A DNA stretch of 64,000 bases, taken from NCBI GenBank assembly GCA_037013495.1, contig CM072810.1, positions 52,252,843 through 52,316,842 on the forward strand. The letters are read 5' to 3'. The notes under the pieces are model-generated. The model did no database searches. It worked only from the letters and a program-made list of their open reading frames with translations, and was not told the DNA's origin. Shown in pieces: positions 25,828 through 41,000 of this stretch; within the stretch, counting starts at the first letter, position 1, and each line of letters starts with the position of its first letter. The position numbers and the translations under genes were made by a program. This DNA comes from Hippophae tibetana (lineage: Eukaryota > Streptophyta > Magnoliopsida > Rosales > Elaeagnaceae).

Positions 25828-26717
25828 CTGTTACCCCCCGTGCACGACACAAATCAATCTAAATGACACTTGGAAACAACAAAGAAAGTTTACCCACAAC
25901 AACGAACCCAGGGATGGTACTTACCTCGGTTTCATCATTCCGTCTCTTTTAAGCGAACTTCACCTCTAAGTTGTGCTTTTATGGGATACAAATCGGAGAT
26001 CATGTTTTGATACCAAACATAGGAAAATAGGTAATCCTTCCTTCCTAAAGCTTAAGCTTTCAATACGGGACGCTTGAACTGTCACCCTTAATCCTCGTTC
26101 AAAGCTCACAACAAGTCACGAGGATGTTACCCCCCCGTGCACGACACAAGTCATTCTAAATGACACTTGGAAACAACATAGAAAGGTTACCCACAACAAC
26201 GAACCCAGGGATGGTACTTACCTCGGTTGCATCATTCCGTCTCTTGTAAGCGAACTTCACCTCGAATTGTGCTTTTATGGGATACAAATTCGGAGATCAT
26301 GTTTTGATAACAAATATTGGAAAAATAGCTAATCCTTCCTTCCTAAAGCTTAAGCTTCCCATATGGGACGCTTGAACTATCACCCTTAATCCTCGTTCAA
26401 AGATCACAACAAGTCACGAGGCTGTTACCCCCCGTGCACGACACAAGTCATTCTAAATGACACTTGGAAACAACATAGAAAGGTTACCCACAACAACAAA
26501 CCCAGGGATGGTACTTACCTCGGTTGCATCATTCCAACTCTTGTAAGCGAACTTCACCTCTAACTTGTGCTTTTATGGGATACAAATCGGAGATCATATT
26601 TTGATACCAAACGTAGGAAAATAGTTAATCCTTCCTTCCTAAATCTTAAGCTTTCAATACGGGACGCTTGAACTGTCATCCTTAATAATCTTTCAAAGCT
26701 CACAACAAGTCACGAGG
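24938..26717 (+). repeat. 3-monomer duplication, 890 bp period
   Basis: Units 24938, 25234 and 25532 pair with 25828, 26124 and 26422. Shared marks are 'aaatcaatct' with 'cttttaagcg' in the first unit, 'gaattgtgc' in the second, and 'gggacgcttgaactatc' running into 'gctgttacc' at the third. The copies differ at several sites, for example 'cgcggatg' (25234) against 'cgaggatg' (26124). Confidence 0.8.
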
Positions 26718-27905
26718 ATGTTACCCCCCGTGCACGACACAAGTCATTCTAAATGACACTTCGAAACAACAAAGAAAAGGTTACCCACAACAACGAACCC
26801 AGGGATGGTACTTACCTCGGTTTCATCATTACGTCTCTTGTAAGCGAACTTCACCTCTAAGTAGAGCTTTTATGGGATACAAATCGGAGATCATGTTTTG
26901 ATACCAAACATAGGAAAATAGCTAATCCTTCCATCCTAAAGCTTAAGCTTTCAATACGGGACGCTTGAACTGTCACCCTTAATCCTCGTTCAAAGCTCAC
27001 AACAAGTCACGAGGATGTTACCCCCCGTGCACGACACAAGTCATTTTAAATGACACTTGGAAACAACAAAGAAAGGTTACCCACAACAACGAACCCAGGG
27101 ATGGTACCTACCTCGGTTTCATCATTCCGTCTCTTGTAAGCGAACTTCACCTCTAAGTTGTGCTTTTATGGGATACAAATCGGAGATCATGTTTTGATAC
27201 CAAACATAGGAAAATAGCTAATCCTTCCTTCCTAAAGCTTAAGCTTTCAATACGGGACGTTTGAACTGTCACCCTTAATCCTCGTTCAAAGCTCACAACA
27301 AGTCACGAGGATGTTACCCCCCCGTGCACGACACAAGTCATTCTAAATGACACTTGGAAACAACAAGGAAAGGTTACCAACAACAACAAACCCAGGGATG
27401 GATACTTACCTCGGTTGCATCATTCCGTCTCTTGTAAGCGAACTTCACCTCGAATTGTGCTTTTATGGGATACAAATTCGGAGATCATGTTTTGATAACA
27501 AATATTGGAAAAATAGCTAATCCTTCCTTCCTAAATCTTAATCTTCCCATACGGGACGCTTGAACTGTCACCCTTAATCCTCGTTCAAAGATCACAACAA
27601 GTCACGAGGCTGTTACCCCCCGTGCATGACACAAGTCATTCTAAATGACACTTGGAAACAACAAAGAAAGGTTACCCACAACAACAAACCCAGGGATGGT
27701 ACTTACCTCGGTTGCATCATTACGTCTCTTGTAAGCGAACTTCACCTCTAACTTGTGCTTTTATGGGATACAAATCGGATATCATGTTTTGATACCAAAC
27801 ATAGGAAAATAGCTAATCCTTCCTTCCTAAAGCTTAAGCTTTCAATACGGGACACTTGAACTGTCACCCTTAATCCTCGTTCAAAGCTCACAACAAGTCA
27901 CGAGG
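25828..27905 (+). repeat. Satellite stretch linking 3-mer and 6-mer domains
   Basis: Unit starts: 25828, 26124, 26422, 26718, 27015, 27311, 27610. The first three belong to the 890-bp duplication and the last two to the 3,564-bp repeat. The units at 26718 and 27015 (with 'ttacgtctc', 'agtagagc' and 'tcattttaaatg') have no close partner in the adjoining blocks. Nothing but satellite is present. Confidence 0.85.
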
Positions 27906-30900
27906 ATGTTACGCCCCCGTGCACGACACAAGTTATTCTAAATGACACTTGGAAACAACAAGGAAAGGTTACCCACAACAACGAACCCAGGGATGGTACT
28001 TACCTCGGTTGCATCATTCCGTCTCTTGTAAGCGAACTTCACCCCTAAGTTGTGCTTTTATGGGAAACAAATCGGAGATCATGTTTTGATACCAAACATA
28101 GGAAAATAGCTAATCCTTCCTACCTAAAGCTTAAGCTTTCAATACGGGACGCTTGAACTGTCACCCTTAATCCTCTTTCAAATCTCACAACAAGTCACGA
28201 GGATGTTACCCCCCCGTGCACGACACAAGTCATTCTAAATGACACTTGGAAACAACATAGAAAGGTTACCCACAACAACAAACCCAGGGATGGATACTTA
28301 CCTCGGTTGCATCATTCCGTCTCTTGTAAACGAAATTCACCTCGAACTTGTCCTTTTATGGGATACAAATCGGATATCATATTTTGATAACAAATATAGG
28401 AAAAATAGCTAATCCTTCCTTCCTAAAGCTTAAGCTTCCCATACGGGACGCTTGAACTGTCACCCTTAATCCTCGTTCAAAGATCACAACAAGTCACGAG
28501 GCTGTTACCCCCCGTGCACGACACAAATCAATCTAAATGACACTTGGAAACAACAAAGAAAGTTTACCCACAACAACGAACCCAGGGATGGTACTTACCT
28601 CGGTTTCATCATTCCGTCTCTTTTAAGCGAACTTCACCTCTAAGTTGTGCTTTTATGGGATACAAATCGGAGATCATGTTTTGATACCAAACATAGGAAA
28701 ATAGCTAATCCTTCCTTCCTAAAGCTTAAGCTTTCAATACGTGACGCTTGAACTGTCACCCTTAATCCTCGTTCAAAGCTCACAACAAGTCACGCGGATG
28801 TTACCCCCCCGTGCACGACACAAGTCATTCTAAATGACACTCGGAAACAACAAGGAAAGGTTACCCACAACAACGAACCCAGGGATGGTACTTACCTCGG
28901 TTGCTTCATTCCGTCTCTTGTAAGCGAACTTCACCTCGAATTGTGCTTTTATGGGATACAAATTCGGAGATCATGTTTTGATAACAAATATTGGAAAAAT
29001 AGCTAATCCTTCCTTCCTAAAGCTTAAGCTTCGCATATGGGACGCTTGAACTATCACCCTTAATCCTCGTTCAAAGATCACAACAAGTCACGAGGCTGTT
29101 ACCCCCCGTGCACGACACAAGTCATTATAAATGACACTTGGAAACAACATAGAAAGGTTACCCAAACAACAAACCCAGGGATGGTACTTACCTCGGTTGC
29201 ATCATTCCAACTCTTGTAAGCGAACTTCACCTCTAACTTGTGCTTTTATGGGATACAAATCGGAGATCATATTTTGATACCAAACGTAGGAAAATAGTTA
29301 ATCCTTCCTTCCTAAATCTTAAGCTTTTAATACGGGACGCTTGAACTGTCACCCTTAATCCTCTTTCAAAGCTCACAACAAGTCACGAGGATGTTACCCC
29401 CCTATGCACGACACATGTCATTCTAAATGACACTCAGAAACAACAAGGAAAGGTTACCCACAACAACGAACCCAGGGATGGTACTTACCTCGGTTGCATC
29501 ATTCCGTCTCTTGTAAGCGAACTTCACATCGAACTTGTGCTTTTATGGGAAACAAACCTGAGATCATGTTTTGATACCAAACATAGGAAAATAGCTAATC
29601 CTTCCTTCCTAAAGCATAAGCTTTCAATACGGGACGCTTGAACTACCACCCTTAATCCCCGTTCAAAGCTCACAACAAGTCACGAGGATGTTACCCCCCG
29701 TGCACGACACAAGTTATTCTAAATGACACTTGGAAACAACAAGGAAAGGTTACCCACAACAACGAACCCAGGGATGGTACTTACCTCGGTTGCATCATTC
29801 CGTCTCTTGTAAGCGAACTTCACCCCTAAGTTGTGCTTTTATGGGAAACAAATCAGAGATCATGTTTTGATACCAAACATAGGAAAATAGCTAATCCTTC
29901 CTACCTAAAGCTTAAGCTTTCAATACGGGACGCTTGAACTGTCACCCTTAATCCTCTTTCAAAGCTCACAACAAGTCACGAGGATGTTACCCCCCCGTGC
30001 ACGACACAAGTCATTCTAAATGACACTTGGAAACAACATAGAAAGGTTACCCACAACAACAAACCCAGGGATGGATACTTACCTCGGTTGCATCATTCCG
30101 TCTCTTGTAAACGAAATTCACCTCGAACTTGTCCTTTTATGGGATAAAAATCGGATATCATATTTTGATAACAAATATAGGAAAAATAGCTAATCCTTCC
30201 TTCTTAAAGCTTAAGCTTCCCATACGGGACGCTTGAACTGTCACCCTTAATCCTCGTTCAAAGATCACAACAAGTCACGAGGCTGTTACCCCCCGTGCAC
30301 GACACAAGTCAATCTAAATGACACTTGGAAACAACAAAGAAAGGTTACCCACAACAACGAACCCAGGGATGGTACTTACCTCGCTTTCATCATTCCGTCT
30401 CTTTTAAGCGAACTTCACCTCTAAGTTGTGCTTTTATGGGATACAAATCGGAGATCATGTTTTGATACCAAACATAGGAAAATAGCTAATCCTTCCTTCC
30501 TAAAGCTTAAGCTTTCAATACGTGACGCTTGAACTGTCACCCTTAATCCTCGTTCAAAGCTCACAACAAGTCACGCGGATGTTACCCCCCCGTGCACGAC
30601 ACAAGTCATTCTAAATGACACTCGGAAACAACAAGGAAAAGTTACCTACAACAACGAACCCAGGGATGGTACTTACCTCGGTTGCATCATTCTGTCTCTT
30701 GTAAGCGAACTTCACCTCGAATTGTGCTTTTATGGGATACAAATTCGGAGATCATGTTTTGATAACAAATATTGGAAAAATAGCTAATCCTTCTTTCCTA
30801 AAGCTTAAGCTTCCCATATGGGACGCTTGAACTGTCACCCTTAATCCTCGTTCAAAGATCACAACAAGTCACGAGGCTGTTACCCCCCGTGCACGACACA

Positions 30901-33900
30901 AGTCATTCTAAATGACACTTGGAAACAACATAGAAAGGTTACCCACAACACCAAACCCAGGGATGGAACTTACCTCGGTTGCATCATTCCAACTCTTGTA
31001 AGCGAACTTCACCTCTAACTTGTGCTTTTATGGGATACAAATCGGAGATCATATTTTGATACCAAACGTAGGAAAAGAGTTAATCCTTCCTTCCTAAATC
31101 TTAAGCTTTTAAAACGGGACGCTTGAACTGTCACCCTTAATCCTCTTTCAAATCTCACAACAAGTCACGAGGATGTTACCCCCCCGTGCACGACACAAGT
31201 CATTCTAAATGACACTCAGAAACAACAAGGAAAGGTTACCCACAACAACGAACCCAGGGATAGTACTTACCTCGGTTGCATCATTCCGTCTCTTGTAAGC
31301 GAACTTCACATCGAACTTGTGCTTTTATGGGAAACAAACCTGAGATCATGTTTTGATACCAAACATAGGAAAATAGCTAATCCTTCCTTCCTAAAGCATA
31401 AGCTTTCAATACGGGACGCTTGAACTACCACCCTTAATCCCCGTTCAAAGCTCACAACAAGTCACGAGGATGTTACCCCCCGTGCACGACACAAGTCATT
31501 CTAAATGACACTTGGAAACAACAAAGAAAGGTTACCCACAACAACGAACCCAGGGATGGTACCTACCTCGGTTTCATCATTCCGTCTCTTGTAAGCGAAC
31601 TTCACCTATAAGTTGTGCTTTTATGGGATACAAATCGGATATCATATTTTGATACCAAACATAGGAAAATAGCTAATCCTTCCTTCCTAAAGCTTAAGCT
31701 TTCAATACGGGACGCTTGAACTGTCACCCTTAATCCTCGTTCAAAGCTCACAACAAGTCACGCGGATGTTACCCCCCCGTGCACGACACAAGTCATTCTA
31801 AATGACACTCGGAAACAACAAGGAAAGGTTACCCACAACAACGAACCCAGGGATGGTACTTACCTCGGTTGCATCATTCCGTCTCTTGTAAACGAAATTC
31901 ACCTCGAACTTGTCCTTTTATGGGATACAAATCGGATATCATATTTTGATAACAAATATAGGAAAAATAGCTAATCCTTCCTTCTTAAAGCTTAAGCATC
32001 CCATACGGGACGCTTGAACTGTCACCCTTAATCCTCGTTCAAAGATCACAACAAGTCACGAGGCTGTTACCCCCCGTGCACGACACAAGTCAATCTAAAT
32101 GACACTTGGAAACAACAAAGAAAGGTTACCCACAACAACGAACCCAGGGATGGTACTTACCTCGGTTTCATCATTCCGTCTCTTTTAAGCGAACTTCACC
32201 TCTAAGTTGTGCTTTTATGGGATACAAATCGGAGATCATGTTTTGATACCAAACATAGGAAAATAGCTAATCCTTCCTTCCTAAAGCTTAAGCTTTCAAT
32301 ACGTGACGCTTGAACTGTCACCCTTAATCCTCGTTCAAAGCTCACAACAAGTCACGCGGATGTTACCCCCCCGTGCACGACACAAGTCATTCTAAATGAC
32401 ACTCGGAAACAACAAGGAAAGGTTACCCACAACAACGAACCCAGGGATGGTACTTACCACGGTTGCATCATTCCGTCTCTTGTAAGCGAACTTCACCTCG
32501 AATTGTGCTTTTATGGGATACAAATTCGGAGATCATGTTTTGATAACAAATGATGGAAAAATAGCTAATCCTTCCTTCCTAAAGCTTAAGCTTCCCATAT
32601 GGGACGCTTGAACTGTCACCCTTAATCCTCGTTCAAAGATCACAACAAGTCACGAGGCTGTTACCCACCGTGCACGACACAAGTCATTCTAAATGACACT
32701 TGGAAACAACATAGAAAGGTTACCCACAACAACAAACCCAGGGATGGTACTTACCTCGGTTGCATCATTCCAACTCTTGTAAGCGAACTTCACCTCTAAC
32801 TTGTGCTTTTATGGGATACAAATCGGATATCATATTTTGATACCAAACGTAGGAAAAGAGTTAATCCTTCCTTCCTAAATCTTAAGCTTTTAATACGGGA
32901 CGCTTGAACTGTCACCCTTAATCCTCTTTCAAATCTCACAACAAGTCACGAAGATGTTACCCCCCCATGCACGACACAAGTCATTCTAAATGACACTCAG
33001 AAACAACAAGGAAAGGTTACCCACAACAACGAACCCAGGGATAGTACTTACCTCGGTTGCATCATTCCGTCTCTTGTAAGCGAACTTCACATCGAACTTG
33101 TGCTTTTATGGGAAACAAACCTGAGATCATGTTTTGATACCAAACATAGGAAAATAGCTAATCCTTCCTTCCTAAAGCATAAGATTTCAATACGGGACGC
33201 TTGAACTACCACCCTTAATCCCCGTTCAAAGCTCACAACAAGTCACGAGGATGTTACCCCCCGTGCACGACACAAGTCATTCTAAATGACACTTGGAAAC
33301 AACAAAGAAAGGTTACCCACAACAACGAACCCAGGGATGGTACCTACCTCGGTTTCATCATTCCGTCTCTTGTAAGCGAACTTCACCTCTAAGTTGTGCT
33401 TTTATGGGATACAAATCGGATATCATATTTTGATACCAAACATAGGAAAATAGCTAATCCTTCCTTCCTAAAGCTTAAGCTTTCAATACGGGACGCTTGA
33501 ACTGTCACCCTTAATCCTCGTTCAAAGCTCACAACAAGTCACGCGGATGTTACCCCCCCGTGCACGACACAAGTCATTCTAAATGACACTCGGAAACAAC
33601 AAGGAAAGGTTACCCACAACAACGAACCCAGGGATGGTACTTACCTCGGTTGCATCATTCCGTCTCTTGTAAACGAAATTCACCTCGAACTTGTCCTTTT
33701 ATGGGATACAAATCGGATATCATATTTTGATAACAAATATAGGAAAAATAGCTAATCCTTCCTTCTTAAAGCTTAAGCTTCCCATACGGGACGCTTGAAC
33801 TGTCACCCTTAATCCTCGTTCAAAGATCACAACAAGTCACGAGGCTGTTACCCCCCGTGCACGACACAAGTCAATCTAAATGACACTTGGAAACAACAAA

Positions 33901-35032
33901 GAAAGGTTACCCACAACAACGAACCCAGGGATGGTACTTACCTCGGTTTCATCATTCCGTCTCTTTTAAGCGAACTTCACCTCTAAGTTGTGCTTTTATG
34001 GGATACAAATCGGAGATCATGTTTTGATACCAAACATAGGAAAATAGCTAATCCTTCCTTCCTAAAGCTTAAGCTTTCAATACGTGACGCTTGAAATGTC
34101 ACCCTTAATCCTCGTTCAAAGCTCACAACAAGTCACGCGGATGTTACCCCCCCGTGCACGACACAAGTCATTCTAAATGACACTCGGAAACAACAAGGAA
34201 AGGTTACCCACAACAACGAACCCAGGGATGGTACTTACCTCGGTTGCATCATTCCGTCTCTTGTAAGCGAACTTCACCTCGAATTGTGCTTTTATGGGAT
34301 ACAAATTCGGAGATCATGTTTTGATAACAAATATTGGAAAAATAGCTAATCCTTCCTTCCTAAAGCTTAACCTTCCCATATGGGACGCTTGAACTGTCAC
34401 CCTTGATCCTCGTTCAAAGATCACAACAAGTCACGAGGCTGTTACCCCCCGTGCACGACACAAGTCATTCTAAATGACACTTGGAAACAACATAGAAAGG
34501 TTACCCACAACAACAAACCCAGGGATGGTACTTACCTCGGTTGCATCATTCCAACTCTTGTAAGCGAACTTCACCTCTAACTTGTGCTTTTATGGGATAC
34601 AAATCGGAGATCATATTTTGATACCAAACGTAGGAAAAGAGTTAATCCTTCCTTCCTAAATCTTAAGCTTTTAATACGGGACGCTTGAACTGTCACCCTT
34701 AATCCTCTTTCAAATCTCACAACAAGTCACGCGGATGTTACCCCCCCGTGCACGACACAAGTCATTCTAAATGACACTCGGAAACAACAAGGAAAGGTTA
34801 CCCACAACAACGAACCCAGGGATGGTACTTACCTCGGTTGCATCATTCCGTCTCTTGTAAGCGAACTTCACCTCTAAGTTGTGCTTTTATGGGATACAAA
34901 TTCGGAGATCATGTTTTGATACCAAACATAGGAAAATAGCTAATCCTTCCTTCCTAAAGCTTAAGCTTTCAATACGGGACGCTTGAACTGTCACCCTTAA
35001 TCCTCGTTCAAAGCTCACAACAAGTCACGAGG
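27906..35032 (+). repeat. 6-monomer higher-order repeat, ~1,781 bp period, ~4 copies
   Basis: Units of the higher-order repeat begin at 27906, 29688, 31470 and 33251. All monomer starts: 27906, 28203, 28502, 28798, 29096, 29391; 29688, 29984, 30283, 30579, 30877, 31173; 31470, 31766, 32064, 32360, 32658, 32954; 33251, 33547, 33845, 34141, 34439, 34735. Repeating marks are 'tacgtgacgc', 'agtcaatct' or 'aatcaatct', 'cttttaagcg', 'cccatatggg', 'ccaactcttg', 'cactcagaaac' and 'gaactaccacc'. The second and third copies are closest to each other at most sites. The final unit (34735) starts to take on marks of the next domain. Confidence 0.87.
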
Positions 35033-38000
35033 ATGTTACCCCACCGTGCACGACACAAGTCATTCTAAATGACACTTGGAAACAACATAGAAAGGTTACC
35101 CACAACAACAAACCCAGGGATGGATACTTACCTCGGTTGCATCATTCCGTCTCTTGTAAGCGAACTTCACATCGAACTTGTGCTTTTATCGGACACAAAC
35201 CTGAGATCATGTTTTGATACCAAACATAGGAAAATAGCTAATCCTTCCTTCCTAAAGCGTAAGCATTCAATACGGGACGCTTGAACTGCCACCCTTAATC
35301 CCCGTTCAAATCTCACAACAAGTCACTAGGATGTTACCCCCCGTGCACGACACAAGTCATTCTAAATGACACTTGGAAACAACAAAGAAAGGTTACCCAC
35401 AACAACGAACCCAGGGATGGTACCTACCTCGGTTTCATCATTCTGTCTCTTGTAAGCGAACTTCACCTCTAAGTTGTGCTTTTATGGGATACAAATCGAA
35501 TATCATGTTTTGATACCAAACATAGGAAAATAGCTAATCCTTCCTTCCTAAAGCTTAAGCTTTCAATACGGGACGCTTGAAGTGTCACCCTTAATCCTCG
35601 TTCAAAGCTCACAACAAGTCACGCGGATGTTACGCCCCCGTGCAGGACACAAGTCATTCTAAATGACACTCGGAAACAACAAGGAAAGGTTACCCACAAC
35701 AACGAACCTAGGGATGGTACTTACCTCGGTTGCATCATTCCGTCTCTTGTAAGCAAACTTCACCTCTAAGTTGTGCTTTTATGGGATACAAATCGGAGAT
35801 CATGTTTTGATACCAAACATAGGAAAATAGCTAATCCTTCCTACCTAAAGCTTAAGCTTTCAATACGGGACGCTTGAACTGTCACCCTTAATCCTCGTTC
35901 AAAGCTCACAACAAGTCACGAGGATGTTACCCCACTTGCACGACACAAGTTATTCTAAATGACACTTGGAAACAACAAAGAAAGGTTACCCACAAAAACG
36001 AACCCAGGGATGGTACCTACCTCGGTTTCATCATTCCGTCTCTTGTAAGCGAACTTCACCTCTAAGTTGTGCTTTTATGGGATACAAATCGGATATCATG
36101 TTTTGATACCAAACATAGGAAAATAGCTAATCCATCCTTCCTAAAGCTTAAGCTTTCAATACGGGACGCTTGAACTGTCACCCTTAATCCTCGTTCAAAG
36201 CTCACAACAAGTCACGAGGATGTTACCCCCCGTGCACGACACAAGTCATTCTAAATGACACTTGGAAACAACAAAGAAAGGTTACCCACAACAACGAACC
36301 CAGGGATGGTACCTACCTCGGTTTCATCATTCCGTCTCTTGTAAGCGAACTTCATCTCTAAGTTGTGCTTTTATGGGATACAAATCGGATATCATATTTT
36401 GATACCAAACATAGGAAAATAGCTAATCCTTCCTTCCAAAAGCTTAAGCTTTCAATACGGGACGCTTGAACTGTCACCCTTAATCCTCGTTCAAAGCTCA
36501 CAACAAGTCACGCGGATGTTACCCCCCCGTGCACGACACAAGTCATTCTAAATGACACTCGGAAACAACAAGGAAAGGTTACCCACAACAACGAACCCAG
36601 GGATGGTACTTACCTCGGTTGCATCATTCCGTCTCTTGTAAGCAAACTTCACCTCTAAGTTGTGCTTTTATGGGATACAAATCGGAGATCATGTTTTGAT
36701 ACCAAACATAGGAAAATAGCTAATCCTTCCTTCCTAAAGCTTAAGCTTTCAATACGGGACGCTTGAACTGCCACCCTTAATCCTCGTTCAAAGCTCACAA
36801 CAAGTCACGCGGATGTTACCCCCCCGTGCACGACACAAGTCATTCTAAATGACACTCGGAAACAACAAGGAAAGGTTACCCACAACAACGAACCCAGGGA
36901 TGGTACTTACCTCGGTTGCATCATTCCGTCTCTTGTAAGCGAACTTCACCTCTAAGTTGTGCTTTTATGGGATACAAATTCGGAGATCATGTTTTGATAC
37001 CAAACATAGGAAAATAGCTAATCCTTCCTTCCTAAAGCTTAAGCTTTCAATACGGGACGCTTGAACTGTCACCCTTAATCCTCGTTCAAAGCTCACAACA
37101 AGTCACGAGGATGTTACCCCACCGTGCACGACACAAGTCATTCTAAATGACACTTGGAAACAACATAGAAAGGTTACCCACAACAACAAACCCAGGGATG
37201 GATACTTACCTCGGTTGCATCATTCCGTCTCTTGTAAGCGAACTTCACATCGAACTTGTGCTTTTATCGGACACAAACCTGAGATCATGTTTTGATACCA
37301 AACATAGGAAAATAGCTAATCCTTCCTTCCTAAAGCGTAAGCATTCAATACGGGACGCTTGAACTGCCACCCTTAATCCCCGTTCAAATCTCACAACAAG
37401 TCACTAGGATGTTACCCCCCGTGCACGACACAAGTCATTCTAAATGACAGTTGGAAACAACAAAGAAAGGTTACCCACAACAACGAACCCAGGGATGGTA
37501 CCTACCTCGGTTTCATCATTCTGTCTCTTGTAAGCGAACTTCACCTCTAAGTTGTGCTTTTATGGGATACAAATCGGATATCATGTTTTGATACCAAACA
37601 TAGGAAAATAGCTAATCCTTCCTTCCTAAAGCTTAAGCTTTCAATACGGGACGCTTGAAGTGTCACCCTTAATCCTCGTTCAAAGCTCACAACAAGTCAC
37701 GCGGATGTTACGCCCCCGTGCATGACACAAGTCATTCTAAATGACACTCGGAAACAACAAGGAAAGGTTACCCACAACAACGAACCTAGGGATGGTACTT
37801 ACCTCGGTTGCATCATTCCGTCTCTTGTAAGCAAACTTCACCTCTAAGTTGTGCTTTTATGGGATACAAATCGGAGATCATGTTTTGATACCAAACATAG
37901 GAAAATAGCTAATCCTTCCTACCTAAAGCTTAAGCTTTCAATACGGGACGCTTGAACTGTCACCCTTAATCCTCGTTCAAAGCTCACAACAAGTCACGAG

Positions 38001-41000
38001 GATGTTACCCCACTTGCACGACACAAGTTATTCTAAATGACACTTGGAAACAACAAAGAAAGGTTACCCACAAAAACGAACCCAGGGATGGTACCTACCT
38101 CGGTTTCATCATTCCGTCTCTTGTAAGCGAACTTCACCTCTAAGTTGTGCTTTTATGGGATACAAATCGGATATCATGTTTTGATACCAAACATAGGAAA
38201 ATAGCTAATCCATCCTTCCTAAAGCTTAAGCTTTCAATACGGGACGCTTGAACTGTCACCCTTAATCCTCGTTCAAAGCTCACAACAAGTCACGCGGATG
38301 TTACCCCCCCGTGCACGACACAAGTCATTCTAAATGACACTCGGAAACAACAAGGAAAGGTTACCCACAACAACGAACCCAGGGATGGTACTTACCTCGG
38401 TTGCATCATTCCGTCTCTTGTAAGCGAACTTCACCTCTAAGTTGTGCTTTTATGGGATACAAATTCGGAGATCATGTTTTGATACCAAACATAGGAAAAT
38501 AGCTAATCCTTCCTTCCTAAAGCTTAAGCTTTCAATACGGGACGCTTGAACTGTCACCCTTAATCCTCGTTCAAAGCTCACAACAAGTCACGAGGATGTT
38601 ACCCCACCGTGCAGGACACAAGTCATTCTAAATGACACTTGGAAACAACATAGAAAGGTTACCCACAACAACAAACCCAGGGATGGATACTTACCTCGGT
38701 TGCATCATTCCGTCTCTTGTAAGCGAACTTCACATCGAACTTGTGCTTTTATCGGACACAAACCTGAGATCATGTTTTGATACCAGACATAGGAAAATAG
38801 CTAATCCTTCCTTCCTAAAGCGTAAGCATTCAATACGGGACGCTTGAACTGCCACCCTTAATCCCCGTTCAAATCTCACAACAAGTCACTAGGATGTTAC
38901 CCCCCGTGCACGACATAAGTCATTCTAAATGACACTTGGAAACAACAAAGAAAGGTTACCCACAACAACGAACCCAGGGATGGTACCTACCTCGGTTTCA
39001 TCATTCTGTCTCTTGTAAGCGAACTTCACCTCTAAGTTGTGCTTTTGTGGGATACAAATCGGATATCATGTTTTGATACCAAACATAGGAAAATAGCTAA
39101 TCCTTCCTTCCTAAAGCTTAAGCTTTCAATACGGGACGCTTGAAGTGTCACCCTTAATCCTCGTTCAAAGCTCACAACAAGTCACGCGGATGTTACGCCC
39201 CCGTGCACGACACAAGTCATTCTAAATGACACTCGGAAACAACAAGGAAAGGTTACCCACAACAACGAACCTAGGGATGGTACTTACCTCGGTTGCATCA
39301 TTCCGTCTCTTGTAAGCAAACTTCACCTCTAAGTTGTGCTTTTATGGGATACAAATCGGAGATCATGTTTTGATACCAAACATAGGAAAATAGCTAATCC
39401 TTCCTTCCTAAAGCTTAAGCTTTCAATACGGGACGCTTGAACTGTCACCCTTAATCCTCGTTCAAAACTCAAACCAAGTCACGAGGATGTTACCCCACTT
39501 GCACGACACAAGTCATTCTAAATGACACTTGGAAACAACAAAGAAAGGTTACCCACAACAACGAACCCAGGGATGGTACCTACCTCGGTTTCATCATTCC
39601 GTCTCTTGTAAGCGAACTTCACCTTTAAGTTGTGCTTTTATGGGATACAAATCGGATATCATGTTTTGATACCAAACATAGGAAAATAGCTAATCCTTCC
39701 TTCCTAAAGCTTAAGCTTTCAATACGGGACGCTTGAACTGTCACCCTTAATCCTCGTTCAAAGCTCACAACAAGTCACGCGGATGTTACCTCCCCGTGCA
39801 CGACACAAGTCATTCTAAATGACACTCGGAAACAACAAGGAAAGGTTACCCACAACAACGAACCCAGGGATGGTACTTACCTCGGTTGCATCATTCCGTC
39901 TCTTGTAAGCGACCTTCACCTCTAAGTTGTGCTTTTATGGGATACAAATTCGGAGATCATGTTTTGATACCAAACATAGGAAAATAGCTAATCCTTCCTT
40001 CCTAAAGCTTAAGCTTTCAATACGGGACGCTTGAACTGTCACCCTTAATCCTCGTTCAAAGCTCACAACAAGTCACGAGGATGTTACCCCACCGTGCACG
40101 ACACAAGTCATTCTAAATGACACTTGGAAACAACATAGAAAGGTTACCCACAACAACAAACCCAGCGATGGATACTTACCTCGGTTGCATCATTCCGTCT
40201 CTTGTAAGCGAACTTCACATCGAACTTGTGCTTTTATCGGACACAAACCTGAGATCATGTTTTGATACCAAACATAGGAAAATAGCTAATCCTTCCTTCC
40301 TAAAGCGTAAGCATTCAATACGGGACGCTTGAACTGCCACCCTTAATCCCCGTTCAAATCTCACAACAAGTCACTAGGATGTTACCCCCCGTTCACGACA
40401 CAAGTCATTCTAAATGACACTTGGAAACAACAAAGAAAGGTTACCCACAACAACGAACCCAGGGATGGTACTTACCTCGGTTGCATCATTCCGTCTCTTG
40501 TAAGCGAACTTCACCTCGAACTTGTGCTTTTATGGGATACAAATCGGAGATCATGTTTTGATACCAAACATAGGAAAAATAGCTAATCCTTCCTTCCTAA
40601 AGCTTAATCTTTCAATACGGGATGCTTGAACGGTCACCCTTAATCCTCGGTCAAATCTCACACCAAGTCACGAGAATGTTACACCCCCGTGCACGACACA
40701 AGTCATTCTAAATGACACTTGGAAACAACAATGAAAGGTTACCCACAACAACGAACCCAGGGATGGTACCTACCTCGGTTTCATCATTCCGTCTCTTGTA
40801 AGCGAACTTCACCTTTAAGTTGTGCTTTTATGGGATACAAATCGGATATCATGTTTTGATACCAAACATAGGAAAATAGCTAATCCTTCCTTCCTAAAGC
40901 TTAAGCTTTCAATACGGGACGCTTGAACTGTCACCCTTAATCCTCGTTCAAAGCTCACAACAAGTCACGCGGATGTTACCTCCCCGTGCACGACACAAGT

